This document shows, one piece after another, positions 1 through 7,672 of a DNA stretch of 64,000 bases (positions within the stretch are counted from its first letter, which is position 1; the number at the start of each line of letters is the position of its first letter). This stretch comes from Streptomyces gossypii. Its GTDB lineage: Bacteria; Actinomycetota; Actinomycetes; Streptomycetales; Streptomycetaceae. The stretch is from assembly GCF_025165795.1 (NCBI RefSeq), contig NZ_JAJAGO010000004.1, positions 310,001 to 374,000 on the forward strand, read 5' to 3'. The notes under the pieces were generated by a model. That model saw only the letters and a list, made by a program, of their open reading frames with translations, did not search any database and was not told the DNA's origin. The position numbers and the translations under genes were made by a program.

Positions 1-942
1 GTACGAGGTCTTGTCGAGCTGTTCCAGATCCGCGAGCGGCACGGTGTTGCGGATTCCCGCGACGACGTCCTCGCCCTGCGCGTTCTGGAGGTAGTCGCCG
101 TAGACGCCCTGCTGGCCGGTGGCGGGGTCGCGGGTGAAGGCGACGCCGGTGCCGCCTCCCCTGGAATCCGCGGCGGGGCCGAGGTTGCCGAAGACCATCG
201 AGCAGATGTTGACGGCGGTGCCCAGGTCGTGCGGGATGCGTTCCTGGCGGCGGTAGAGCCGGGCGCGGTCGCCGTTCCACGAGTCGAAGACGGCCTGTAC
301 GGCCAGGTCCATCTGCTCGCGGGGGTCCTGCGGGAACTCGCGGCCGGCCTGCTTGCCGACGATCGCCTTGAACTGTTCGACGAGCTGCTTGAGGTCCTCG
401 GCGGAAAGTTCCACGTCGGTGGCCGCTCCCCTGCGCCGCTTCGCCTCCTCCAGGGCCTGCTCGAAGAGTTCACCGTCGACCGCCAGCACGGTCTTGCCGA
501 ACATCTGGATGAGCCGCCGGTAGGAGTCCCAGGCGAAGCGCTCGTCGCCCGCCTGGGCCGCGAGCCCCTGCACCGACTCGTCGGAGAGGCCGATGTTGAG
601 GACGGTGTCCATCATGCCCGGCATGGAGAACTTGGCGCCGGAGCGGACGGAGACGAGCAGCGGGTCGTCCGGCTGGCCGAGCCGCTTGCCCATCTTCGCC
701 TCGAGGGCCTCCAGATGTGTGCTCACCTGGTCACTCAGTGCCGTGGGTGCGACGCCGGATTCGAGGTAGACCTTGCATGCGGCGGTGGTGATGGTGAATC
801 CGGGTGGCACCGGGAGACCCAGCTTGGTCATCTCGGCGAGATTGGCACCCTTCCCGCCCAGTTGATCTTTGAGGTCTTTGTTGCCCTCGGTGAAGTCGTA
901 GACGAACTTGTGGGTTGCTTCTTTTTCCGAGTACTCCGACAC
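1..942 (-). CDS. ppdK: Pyruvate, phosphate dikinase, N-terminal part (cut by window edge)
   Basis: Converts pyruvate, ATP and phosphate to PEP, AMP and PPi in the cytoplasm. The frame is open from a GTG at 942 to the window edge, giving 314 residues of an enzyme usually near 880-900, so about a third is visible. GGKGANLAEM (about residues 29-38) is the start of the ATP-grasp nucleotide-binding region. SGAKFSMPGMMDTVLNIGLS (about 97-116) and GGGTGVAFTRDPATG near residue 275 are typical of PPDK. The GTG is supported by GAGGAG about 9 nt upstream (952-957) and by the MSEYSEK opening. The catalytic His domain and PEP-binding domain lie outside the window. It stands alone on this side, with about 430 bp of non-coding DNA upstream. 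Confidence 0.95.
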   Translation of the reverse strand, partial: MSEYSEKEATHKFVYDFTEGNKDLKDQLGGKGANLAEMTKLGLPVPPGFTITTAACKVYLESGVAPTALSDQVSTHLEALEAKMGKRLGQPDDPLLVSVRSGAKFSMPGMMDTVLNIGLSDESVQGLAAQAGDERFAWDSYRRLIQMFGKTVLAVDGELFEQALEEAKRRRGAATDVELSAEDLKQLVEQFKAIVGKQAGREFPQDPREQMDLAVQAVFDSWNGDRARLYRRQERIPHDLGTAVNICSMVFGNLGPAADSRGGGTGVAFTRDPATGQQGVYGDYLQNAQGEDVVAGIRNTVPLADLEQLDKTSY

Positions 943-1370
943 GGGACTCGACTCCTCGCGGACGGCTGCCCTGACGGCGGGGAGCGTACCCAGATCGAAG
1001 GCGTAGGAGCGCGTCCATCACCACGCCATGCGGGTGTAACCACCCATCCGCCGAATGATCAAAAGTGGCTGGAATCCCACGCCGAATGCCGAGACCTTCA
1101 GGCATCGAACACATGACTGCACTGCGTGAGGGGTCAGGGGTGAATCAATACGGAGTGCGAGTGAGTTCTTCAGCTCACATACCAAGGGATGGTAAACACT
1201 TGGGGTGCTCGTTGGAGTTCTAGAACTCACAGATGAGCGCTCACATGAGCATGCAAGTGATCAGAGTGGCGAGCATCACGCCGTCAGGGGCACCCGGATC
1301 CCACGATCCGGACACCCCTGAAGCACTTGAAGGCACTCAGTGCCACCCAAAAATCAGCTACGGCGAGACG
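943..1370. promoter_or_regulatory. Non-coding gap upstream of ppdK with several short palindromes
   Basis: No convincing gene here; the short reading frames lack ribosome sites and family features. It holds the ppdK promoter or leader, read leftwards. Visible dyads are GTGAG-N8-CTCAC near 1158-1175, the perfect 14-bp palindrome GAGTTCTAGAACTC at 1215-1228, TGAGCGCTCA near 1234-1243, a long hairpin at 1285-1320 and GGCACT-C-AGTGCC at 1332-1344. The first two share the half GAGTTCT. Their function is unknown; a regulator site for ppdK is a reasonable guess. Confidence 0.35.
1285..1320. terminator. Hairpin downstream of the NAD(P)-binding gene, likely terminator
   Basis: CAGGGG pairs with CCCCTG and CCGGATC pairs with GATCCGG around a 4-nt loop, with a small internal mismatch. 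It lies about 50 bp beyond the stop codon at 1371 of the leftward gene. There is no clear T-tract, which is usual for Streptomyces terminators. Confidence 0.45.
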
Positions 1371-2030
1371 TCAGTAGCCGACGGTGAAACGCTCGCCCCG
1401 GTGCCGGGGCTCCTCGATCTCGTCGACCAGCGCGACCGCGTAGTCCTCCGCGCTGATCCGGCTCTCGCCCTGGGCGTCGGTGACCAGGTCCTCCAACGCG
1501 GTGCGGTAGGTGCCGGTACGTTCGCCGGGTTCGATGGTCGCCGCCGGGCTGATGCTGGTCCAGTCGACATCCGTGACGGTGCGGTAGTAGTCCAGCGCGT
1601 CACCCTGCCCGTGCATGACCTGAAGTACCAGCTCGGGCAGCCCCTCGGCGTCCCACACCCGCCTGCCGTCAGCGGTCCGCAGCGACCCCGCGCCGCCGAC
1701 CGCGATCAGCCGCGGCGCTTCCGCGCCCAGGGAACGCAGCCCTTCGACGAGCGCAGCCGTGGCCTCACGTACCAGCGTGGCGTGCGCGGCGCCGTCCTCG
1801 TAACCGCCGCCGACCGCGCTGACCAGCACGTCGTATCCGGAAGCCGCCGCCGCGACGGACACCGGGTCCCGGACGTCCCCGGTGGTGACGGTCAGCCGGG
1901 CATGATCCTCACCGGCCAGCTTGGCCGGGTCGCGGACGACGGCGGTGACCTCGTGCCCGCGCGAGAGCGCTTCGCGCAGGATGCGGAGGCCGATGGTGCC
2001 GTTGGCGCCGAAGAGCGCGAGGGTACTCAT
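1371..2030 (-). CDS. NAD(P)H-binding atypical SDR / NmrA-like protein
   Basis: A 219-residue Rossmann-fold protein. The dinucleotide motif is FGANGTIG at residues 7-14, followed by AVVRDPAKL where NADPH-preferring members carry Arg/Lys. There is no YxxxK active site, so it belongs to the atypical SDR / NAD(P)-binding family (SDR_a5, YwnB type), which includes redox sensors and reductases; the substrate cannot be told. ATG 2030 is chosen because Rossmann proteins of this type start directly at the beta strand; the frame runs open upstream but that part overlaps the HxlR gene on the other strand. The gene is divergent from the HxlR regulator, which probably controls it. Confidence 0.85.
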   Translation of the reverse strand: MSTLALFGANGTIGLRILREALSRGHEVTAVVRDPAKLAGEDHARLTVTTGDVRDPVSVAAAASGYDVLVSAVGGGYEDGAAHATLVREATAALVEGLRSLGAEAPRLIAVGGAGSLRTADGRRVWDAEGLPELVLQVMHGQGDALDYYRTVTDVDWTSISPAATIEPGERTGTYRTALEDLVTDAQGESRISAEDYAVALVDEIEEPRHRGERFTVGY

Positions 2031-2183
2031 GATTTTCCTTAGAGGTGAAGAGGGAGAGTCACGGACAGACGACGGCGGCCGGAGCCGAGCGCGCACTTCA
2101 CTCGCCGTCACACGGATCAACTCCGCAGGTCGCACCATTGTTTCCCACGGATACCAGGCACCTTCAAGTGCTATTGTCACCCT

Positions 2184-2591
2184 GTGGATACCATTGACCC
2201 CGACCAGCGCGGGAGCGGAACCGCCGTCCTGCTGGCCGATACGCTCGACTGCCCCAGCAGGCCCGTACTCGACCTGCTCGGCAGCAAGTGGAGCGTGCTG
2301 ATCATCCTCAATCTGGCTGCGGGCACCTGCCGCTTCACGGAGCTGCGGAAGGCGGTCACCGGGATCACTCCGAAGGTCCTGACCGCCAACCTGCGCGGCC
2401 TGGAACGAGACGGTCTGGTCAGCCGGGAGATCTTCGCCGAAGTCCCGCCGCGCACCGAGTACTCGCTGACCCCGCTCGGCGAGAGTCTGCTGGTGCCCTA
2501 CAAGGCCGTGCAGGACTGGGCCTGGGAGCACTGGGGCACGATCCTGGAGCGCCGCGAGGGGCAGTCCGCCACGCGCCCGGCCGCCGGCTGA
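2184..2591 (+). CDS. HxlR-family winged-helix transcriptional regulator
   Basis: 135 residues, the normal size for HxlR. The core KWSVLIILNLAAG (35-47), then FTELRKAVTGITPKVLTANL and the wing region ERDGLVSREIFAEVPPRTEY, is the family signature. Cys23 in LDCPSRP sits where redox-sensing HxlR proteins such as YodB and HypR keep their sensor Cys; Cys49 is a second one. These proteins commonly sense electrophiles or disulfide stress and control a divergent oxidoreductase, which matches the neighbour here. The GTG start at 2184 follows TATTGT by 6 nt and has no Shine-Dalgarno sequence, suggesting a leaderless mRNA. A strong hairpin follows the gene. Confidence 0.9.
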   Translation: MDTIDPDQRGSGTAVLLADTLDCPSRPVLDLLGSKWSVLIILNLAAGTCRFTELRKAVTGITPKVLTANLRGLERDGLVSREIFAEVPPRTEYSLTPLGESLLVPYKAVQDWAWEHWGTILERREGQSATRPAAG

Positions 2592-2607
2592 GCGCCCACC
2601 CTCGTTC

Positions 2608-2646
2608 GTGGCGTATCAGGGCCACGCCGTGGCCCTGATACGCCAC
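2608..2646. terminator. Perfect 18-bp stem, 3-nt loop hairpin
   Basis: The arm GTGGCGTATCAGGGCCAC (2608-2625) is exactly repeated in reverse complement at 2629-2646 around the loop GCC. It lies 17 bp after the HxlR stop and 120 bp before dodecin, both read rightwards, so it most likely ends HxlR transcription. Confidence 0.75.
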
Positions 2647-2767
2647 GTTCCTCCCATAACGGCACCTTCGGCCAACCGGCGGTGCTTCCGTTCGCATGCC
2701 TCCGCGTCATCGGGGCACCGTGGGGGACAGTTCTACGCCCCAGCACCTCCAGCGAACGGAGAGCGTG

Positions 2768-2995
2768 ATGTCAGACCACACCTACCGGGTGACAGAGATC
2801 GTCGGCACCTCGTCCGAAGGAGTGGACGCCGCCATCCGCAACGCGGTGAGCCGGGCCTCCGAGACGCTGCGCGAGCTGGACTGGTTCGAGGTGACCGAGG
2901 TACGCGGCCACATCGAGAACGGGCAGATCGGGCACTTCCAGGTCGGCCTGAAGGTCGGCTTCCGCCTGGAGGAGGGCGCCGACGCGGGGTCCTGA
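2768..2995 (+). CDS. Dodecin family flavin-binding protein
   Basis: A 75-residue protein matching dodecin: MSDHTYRVTEIVGTSSEGVD opening, one helix (AAIRNAVSRASETLRELDWF) and the three-stranded sheet EVTEVRGHIENGQIGHFQVGL. Dodecins form hollow dodecamers that store FMN, riboflavin or CoA and damp free-flavin photochemistry. The Trp in LDWFEV is at the position that stacks on flavin in the family. The ATG at 2768 has GGAGAG 6-7 nt upstream; an in-frame ATG at 2696 would add 24 unconserved residues and is rejected. It appears monocistronic. Confidence 0.92.
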   Translation: MSDHTYRVTEIVGTSSEGVDAAIRNAVSRASETLRELDWFEVTEVRGHIENGQIGHFQVGLKVGFRLEEGADAGS

Positions 2996-3041
2996 CACCT
3001 CCGGACGACGGGCCCCCGGACGAGGGGTGCCTCGCTCCGCG

Positions 3042-4193
3042 TCAGCCGCCGGAGGTGTCCAGTTCGGCGTCCGCGCCGACGCCCGCGCAGTCGTACGGAT
3101 CGGCCAGCCAGCCGTCCGGCAGTACGACCCGGTTGCGCCCGGAGGTGCGCCCGCGCGGGCCGTCGGCGCCCGACGGCCAGGGCTGGTCCAGATCCACATC
3201 CGCCAGCAGGGCGCCCAGTTCCTCCAGGGAGGAGGTCACCGCGAGCCGCTTGCGCATCTCCGAGCCCACCGAGAAGCCCTTGGTGTACCAGGCCACGTGC
3301 TTGCGGAAGTCGATCACGCCGCGCGCCTCGTCCTCCAGCCACTCACCCAGCAGCCGCGCGTGCCGCAGCATCGTCTCGGCGACCTCCCGCAGTGTGGGCT
3401 CGGCGGACCCGGCGGGCGAATCCGGCGTGCCCGCGCCGAAGGCGTTCACCAGGTCGCCGAACAGCCAGGGCCGCCCCAGGCAGCCCCGCCCCACCACGAC
3501 ACCGTCGCAGCCGGTCTCGCGCACCATCCGCACCGCGTCAGCGGCCGACCAGATGTCGCCGTTGCCGAGCACCGGAATCTCGGGCACGGCCTCCTTGAGG
3601 CGGGCGATGGCCTCCCAGTCGGCCGTGCCGCCGTAGTGCTGCGCCGCCGTACGGCCGTGCAGGGCGATGGCGGTGACGCCCTCCTCGACCGCGATCCGGC
3701 CCGCGTCCAGATAGGTGAGATGCCCGTCGTCGATGCCCTTGCGCATCTTCATCGTCACCGGCAGGCCGCCGGCGCCCGTCACCGCCTCGCGCAGGATCGC
3801 GCGCAGCAGGTTCCGCTTGTACGGCAGCGCGGAGCCGCCGCCCCGGCGGGTCACCTTGGGCACGGGGCAGCCGAAGTTGAGGTCGATGTGGTCGGCCAGG
3901 TCCTCGTCCGCGATCATGCGCACCGCCTTGCCGACGGTTGCCGGGTCCACGCCGTAGAGCTGGAGGGAGCGCGGCTTCTCGCCCTCGTCGAAGTGCACGA
4001 GCCGCATCGTCTTCTCGTTCCGCTCGACCAGCGCGCGAGTGGTGATCATCTCGCTGACGAACAGCCCCTTGCCGCCGCTGAACTCCCGGCACAGGGTCCG
4101 GAACGGCGCGTTGGTGATCCCCGCCATCGGGGCCAGCACGACGGGGGGCCAGACCGTGTGCGGACCGATCCGGAGCGGAGGCGGCAGGGTCAT
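3042..4193 (-). CDS. dusB: tRNA-dihydrouridine synthase (DusB-like)
   Basis: 383 residues. An FMN TIM-barrel enzyme that reduces uridine to dihydrouridine in the tRNA D-loop using NAD(P)H. VLAPMAGITNAPFR opens the barrel; the catalytic Cys is C109 in NFGCPVPKV. MKMRKG (about 148-153), ALHGRTAAQHY (about 178-187), GNGDIWS (about 210-216) and VGRGCLGRPW (about 235-244) form the FMN and phosphate sites. A C-terminal helical region follows, ending in an acidic tail. The start overlaps the stop of the upstream XRE regulator by 4 nt (ATGA), so the two are translationally coupled. Assignment to Dus is firm; the exact subtype is by general resemblance. Confidence 0.95.
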   Translation of the reverse strand: MTLPPPLRIGPHTVWPPVVLAPMAGITNAPFRTLCREFSGGKGLFVSEMITTRALVERNEKTMRLVHFDEGEKPRSLQLYGVDPATVGKAVRMIADEDLADHIDLNFGCPVPKVTRRGGGSALPYKRNLLRAILREAVTGAGGLPVTMKMRKGIDDGHLTYLDAGRIAVEEGVTAIALHGRTAAQHYGGTADWEAIARLKEAVPEIPVLGNGDIWSAADAVRMVRETGCDGVVVGRGCLGRPWLFGDLVNAFGAGTPDSPAGSAEPTLREVAETMLRHARLLGEWLEDEARGVIDFRKHVAWYTKGFSVGSEMRKRLAVTSSLEELGALLADVDLDQPWPSGADGPRGRTSGRNRVVLPDGWLADPYDCAGVGADAELDTSGG

Positions 4194-5155
4194 CGCGCGG
4201 TGAGCCTTTCGTAGGGCGGCGGCTGGGAGCGGAACTGCGGCTGCGGCTGGAAGGTGGCCTCCTCATTGTCGCGTATCCGCGCGAGGAGCCGTTCCATCCG
4301 TTCGCGGGTCTCCTCGTCGTGCGGGACATAGACGCCCAGGCGCGGCCCCTGGCCGCTGCCCAGCCAGAGCCGGGTGGGGTTGCAGTGCAGCAGGCCCACC
4401 TGCGGGTGCCGGAAGCGCTTGATCTTCGTCGCGGGAGCGACCACCTCATGCCGGTCCCAGACCTCGCAGAACTCCTCCGACGCCGACTGGAGCCGCTTGA
4501 CCAGCGCCTTCCAGACGGGATCGGCGACATGCCCGGCCATGGCCGCCCGGAAGTTCGCCGTCATCAGGCGGAGCGTCTGCTCCCGGTCGACGAGCGCCGC
4601 GCGCCATTCGGGGTTGGTGAAGGTGAGCCACAGGCAGTTGCGGTCCTCGTACGGAAGGGCGTCCAGATCGCAGAGCAGCTTGCCGTACGTCCGGTTGTAG
4701 GCCAGGACGTCGTAGCGGGCGTTCTGCACACAGGCGGGGTAGGGCTCCAGCTGCTCCAGCATCTGGCGCAGCGGGGCCGATACGGGACTGCTGCACTCCT
4801 TGCCGGGCGTGGGGTCGGCGGCGCCCGCCAGCGCGAACAGATGGGAGCGCTCGGTCGGATCGAGGAGCAGGGCACGGGCGAGGGCGTCCAGGACCTGCGG
4901 CGACACCTGGATGTCGCGCGCCTGCTCCAGCCACGTGTACCAGGTGACGCCCACTGCCGAGAGGTGTGCGACCTCCTCCCGGCGCAGCCCCGGCGTACGC
5001 CTGCGGCGCCCACGGGGCAGACCCACCTGCTCGGGGGCGATGCGCTCGCGGCGACTGCGCAGGAAGGCCGCCAGCTCCCGGCGGCGCACCCCGCCGCCGT
5101 CCACACCCCTGGTGCTCCCCGCCTGGTCGCCTGTCCCGTCCACAGCCATGCTCAT
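4190..5155 (-). CDS. XRE-type regulator with MmyB-like ligand-binding domain (first of two)
   Basis: 321 residues. The N-terminal HTH contains RRRRTPGLRREEVAHLSAVG then TWYTWLEQARDIQVSPQVLD, the hallmark of the large Streptomyces XRE/MmyB family; residues about 110-290 form the PAS-like MmyB domain (CLWLTFTNPEWRAALVDRE and LGVYVPHDEETRERMERL). These proteins bind small hydrophobic ligands and usually control a divergent oxidoreductase or transporter. ATG 5155 and 5149 are both plausible; the extension to 5218 would run into the divergent promoter. The stop overlaps dusB by 4 nt. A close relative lies at 39099. The divergent MFS gene is the probable target. Confidence 0.88.
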   Translation of the reverse strand: MSMAVDGTGDQAGSTRGVDGGGVRRRELAAFLRSRRERIAPEQVGLPRGRRRRTPGLRREEVAHLSAVGVTWYTWLEQARDIQVSPQVLDALARALLLDPTERSHLFALAGAADPTPGKECSSPVSAPLRQMLEQLEPYPACVQNARYDVLAYNRTYGKLLCDLDALPYEDRNCLWLTFTNPEWRAALVDREQTLRLMTANFRAAMAGHVADPVWKALVKRLQSASEEFCEVWDRHEVVAPATKIKRFRHPQVGLLHCNPTRLWLGSGQGPRLGVYVPHDEETRERMERLLARIRDNEEATFQPQPQFRSQPPPYERLTAR

Positions 5156-5200
5156 CAGTCCATCATGCGGCCGGCGGCAGCCCGTTTCCAGGTAGCGGCA

Positions 5201-5229
5201 GTACCAGGATAAAGACACTCTGGTACCAG
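5201..5229. promoter_or_regulatory. Candidate operator in the XRE/MFS divergent region
   Basis: GTACCAG occurs at 5201-5207 and 5223-5229, 22 bp apart (two helical turns), and the second copy is part of the perfect 10-bp palindrome CTGGTACCAG (5220-5229). It lies between the XRE start (5155) and the MFS start (5257), where an autoregulated repressor would bind. The assignment is inferred from position and symmetry. Confidence 0.5.
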
Positions 5230-5256
5230 CTTGCGGCGTGCCGCAGTGTCAGCACC

Positions 5257-6768
5257 GTGAGCAAATCCACCGCACAGAGTCCGCCCACGCATCCCGTCCC
5301 GCACTCGGGGGCCGAGGTGCTGCCCCGTGTCCGCCGCATCCCCGCGCCCACCGCCACGCCCGGCCCGGCGCCCGGAGCAGCCACCGGCTCCCCGCTGAGC
5401 CCGCTCGGCCTGTTCACCGTGCTGTTCGGGGCGGCCCTGCCACTGATCGACTTCTTCATCGTCAATGTCGCCCTCGCCAGCATCGGCCGCGACCTGAACG
5501 CCGACGAGGCACTCCTCGAACTCGTCATCGCGAGCTACGGGGTCGCCTACGCCGTGCTGCTCGTGCTCGGCGGCAGGCTCGGCGACATGTTCGGCCGCCG
5601 CACGCTGTTCCTGGCCGGGCTGGCGGCCTTCGGAGTCACCTCGCTCGCCTGCGGGCTCGCCCCGGACGCCTGGACCCTGATCGCCGCGCGAGCGGCCCAG
5701 GGCGCCTCGGCCGCGATGATGCTGCCGCAGGTGCTCGCCACCATCCAGTCCTCCACCACGGGCGAGCGCCGGGCCCGCGCCATCGGCCTCTATGGCGCCA
5801 CGGCCGGGCTGGCCATGGTCGCCGGACAGATACTCGGCGGCGTACTGGTCTCCGCCGACCTCTTCGGGACCGGCTGGCGGTCGGTGTTCCTCGTCAACGT
5901 GCCCGCCGTGCTGATCGGTCTGGTGCTGGTCTGGCGCACCGTCCCGGAGACCCGTTCGGAGCGCCCCTCCCCCATCGACGTACCGGGCACCCTGCTGCTC
6001 GCCGCCGCCCTGGTCACGCTGATGGTGCCTCTGACCGAGGGCCGGGCGGCAGGCTGGCCCCTGTGGTCCTGGCTCTCGCTGGCCGCGTTCCCCTTCTTCG
6101 CCGTCGCCTTCGCGACCGTGGAGCGCCGTGCGGAACGCGCGGGCCGTACACCGCTGGTGCCGCCGAGCCTGCTGGCCCTGCCGGGCATGCGGCAGGGTCT
6201 GCCCCTGGTCTCGCTCACCGTCGGGAGCTTCGGCGGCTTCATGTTCGTCATCGCCATCGCCTTCCAGCAGGGGCTGGACTACGGGCCCGTCGAGGCGGGC
6301 ACGGCGCTGGTGCCGTACGCGGTCGCCTTCTTCTTCGCCTCGCTCGCCGGGCCACGCCTGACCAACCGCTACGGCAGCCGCGTCATCGCGGGCGGTGGCC
6401 TCATCCAGATCGCGGGCCTGACGGTCCTCGTGCTGACGGTGCTGAACGCGTGGGACGGCCTGAGCTTCCTGGAGCTGGCACCGGGCCTGGCCCTGGCGGG
6501 CTTCGGTCAGGGCTCGATCATGCCGGTGGCCGTCCGGATGGTGCTGGCGGACATTCCCAGCGAGAAGGCGGGCGTGGGCGGCGGAGTGATGGCCACGGTC
6601 CAGCAGTCCTCCATCGCCCTGGGCATGGCCCTGATCGGCGCCCTGTTCCTGGCGCTGGCCCCCAGCCTCGGCATGCGCGAGGCGCTGGCCTGGTCCCTGA
6701 CCGCCCAACTGGCAACGGTGGCGGTCATCACCCTCCTGAGCCTCCGCCTGCCCCGTTCCTCCAGGTGA
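5257..6768 (+). CDS. MFS multidrug-type transporter (DHA2-like, about 14 TM)
   Basis: About 503 residues from the GTG at 5257. LIDFFIVNVALASIG in TM1 and motif A, GGRLGDMFGRRTLF, between TM2 and TM3 place it in the drug:H+ antiporter-2 group; TM4-5 carry ARAAQGASAAMMLPQVLA and the antiporter-like LYGATAGLAMVAGQILGG. The length and number of hydrophobic stretches fit 14 TM segments in the plasma membrane. The frame is open back to 4966, but that part lies over the divergent XRE gene and is not hydrophobic. The first residues (SKSTAQSPPTHPV) form a soluble Pro-rich N-terminus. Substrate unknown; probably controlled by the XRE protein. Confidence 0.88.
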   Translation: MSKSTAQSPPTHPVPHSGAEVLPRVRRIPAPTATPGPAPGAATGSPLSPLGLFTVLFGAALPLIDFFIVNVALASIGRDLNADEALLELVIASYGVAYAVLLVLGGRLGDMFGRRTLFLAGLAAFGVTSLACGLAPDAWTLIAARAAQGASAAMMLPQVLATIQSSTTGERRARAIGLYGATAGLAMVAGQILGGVLVSADLFGTGWRSVFLVNVPAVLIGLVLVWRTVPETRSERPSPIDVPGTLLLAAALVTLMVPLTEGRAAGWPLWSWLSLAAFPFFAVAFATVERRAERAGRTPLVPPSLLALPGMRQGLPLVSLTVGSFGGFMFVIAIAFQQGLDYGPVEAGTALVPYAVAFFFASLAGPRLTNRYGSRVIAGGGLIQIAGLTVLVLTVLNAWDGLSFLELAPGLALAGFGQGSIMPVAVRMVLADIPSEKAGVGGGVMATVQQSSIALGMALIGALFLALAPSLGMREALAWSLTAQLATVAVITLLSLRLPRSSR

Positions 6769-6811
6769 CCGGTGACGTGGGGGAGCCGGTCCGTCCGCAC
6801 TTCAGCCCGCC

Positions 6812-7672
6812 CTAACCGATCCGTCGCAGGGCCCTGTCGCGGCGCGCTGCCACGCTCGACCCGGACTCCCCGCGCGCCATCCGGCGCAGGACGAACGGCG
6901 CGACCGCCAGGCCCAGTAGGGCCCAGGCTCCCAGCGCGCCCACGGTCTCCAGCTGCCGCCAGGACCCGCCGATCTCGACGCTCACCGCGCTCTCCGGCAG
7001 CAGCGCGGACCGCATGCCGAGGCCGAGCCAGTAGACCGGCGAGAAGTGGGCGGTCCCCTGGAGCCATTCCGGCATCGAGGTGATCGGATAGAAGATGCCG
7101 GAGACCGCGATCATGCCGAGCACGACCAGCTGGAGCAGTCCCTGGCCACGGGAGCTGGTGAACACCGAGCCCAGGACCGCGCCGAGCGGCAGGGTCGCCA
7201 GCATGCCCAGCACCAGCACCCAGGTCAGGGTCAGCCAGGCGTCCAGGCTGCCGACCGCGAGGCCGTCGATGATCAGCAACCCGGGCAGGAGCAGGATGGC
7301 GAGTTGGACGAACAGCCCCCCGGCCACCGTGACGACCTTGCCGACGAGGTAACTCCGCATCCCGTCCGGTGTCGCCTTGGCGCGCAGCAGTGTCCCGTCC
7401 TCGCGTTCGGCGGTGAGCGTCTGAGCCATGCTGACCATGCCCATCGCGGCGTTCATCCCGAGGATGCTGGGCAGGGCCAGGGTGCCGAGCAAAAGTCCTT
7501 CGGAGCCGAACGGCCTGTCCCGCATGAAGTACAGGACGGCCAGCATCAGCACCGGCCAGAGCAGATGCGCCAGCAGATCCCCGGCGTTGGTGAACGACTG
7601 CCGCAGTTCGATCAGGCCACGGGCCCAGCCCGCCCGCAGGGCCGTGGCCGCCGGGGTCATCGCCGGGATCAT
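6812..7672 (-). CDS. ABC-2 type transporter permease
   Basis: 286 residues with six predicted TM segments, for example LLWPVLMLAVLYF, LALPSILGMNAAMGMVS, VQLAILLLPGLLI, LTWVLVLGMLATLPLGAVLGSVF and LLQLVVLGMIAVSGIFYPI. The LTAEREDGTLLRAKATPDGM segment after TM2 and SGIFYPITSMPEWLQ are typical of ABC-2 (DrrB-like) drug or lipid exporters. The start codon overlaps the ATPase stop by one nucleotide (TGATG), so it is the second gene of a two-gene operon. GTG or ATG alternatives within 12 nt do not change the reading. Confidence 0.9.
   Translation of the reverse strand: MIPAMTPAATALRAGWARGLIELRQSFTNAGDLLAHLLWPVLMLAVLYFMRDRPFGSEGLLLGTLALPSILGMNAAMGMVSMAQTLTAEREDGTLLRAKATPDGMRSYLVGKVVTVAGGLFVQLAILLLPGLLIIDGLAVGSLDAWLTLTWVLVLGMLATLPLGAVLGSVFTSSRGQGLLQLVVLGMIAVSGIFYPITSMPEWLQGTAHFSPVYWLGLGMRSALLPESAVSVEIGGSWRQLETVGALGAWALLGLAVAPFVLRRMARGESGSSVAARRDRALRRIG

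Noticed and set aside
229..1116. Long forward open frame opposite ppdK
   Set aside because: The reverse strand encodes recognisable PPDK; the forward frame is a GC-bias shadow with no family features.
3027..4214. 395-codon forward open frame opposite dusB
   Set aside because: dusB motifs are complete on the other strand; the forward frame is repetitive Arg/Ala/His and has no ribosome site.
4966..5256. N-terminal extension of the first MFS transporter
   Set aside because: It overlaps the divergent XRE gene and the operator, and is not like MFS N-termini.
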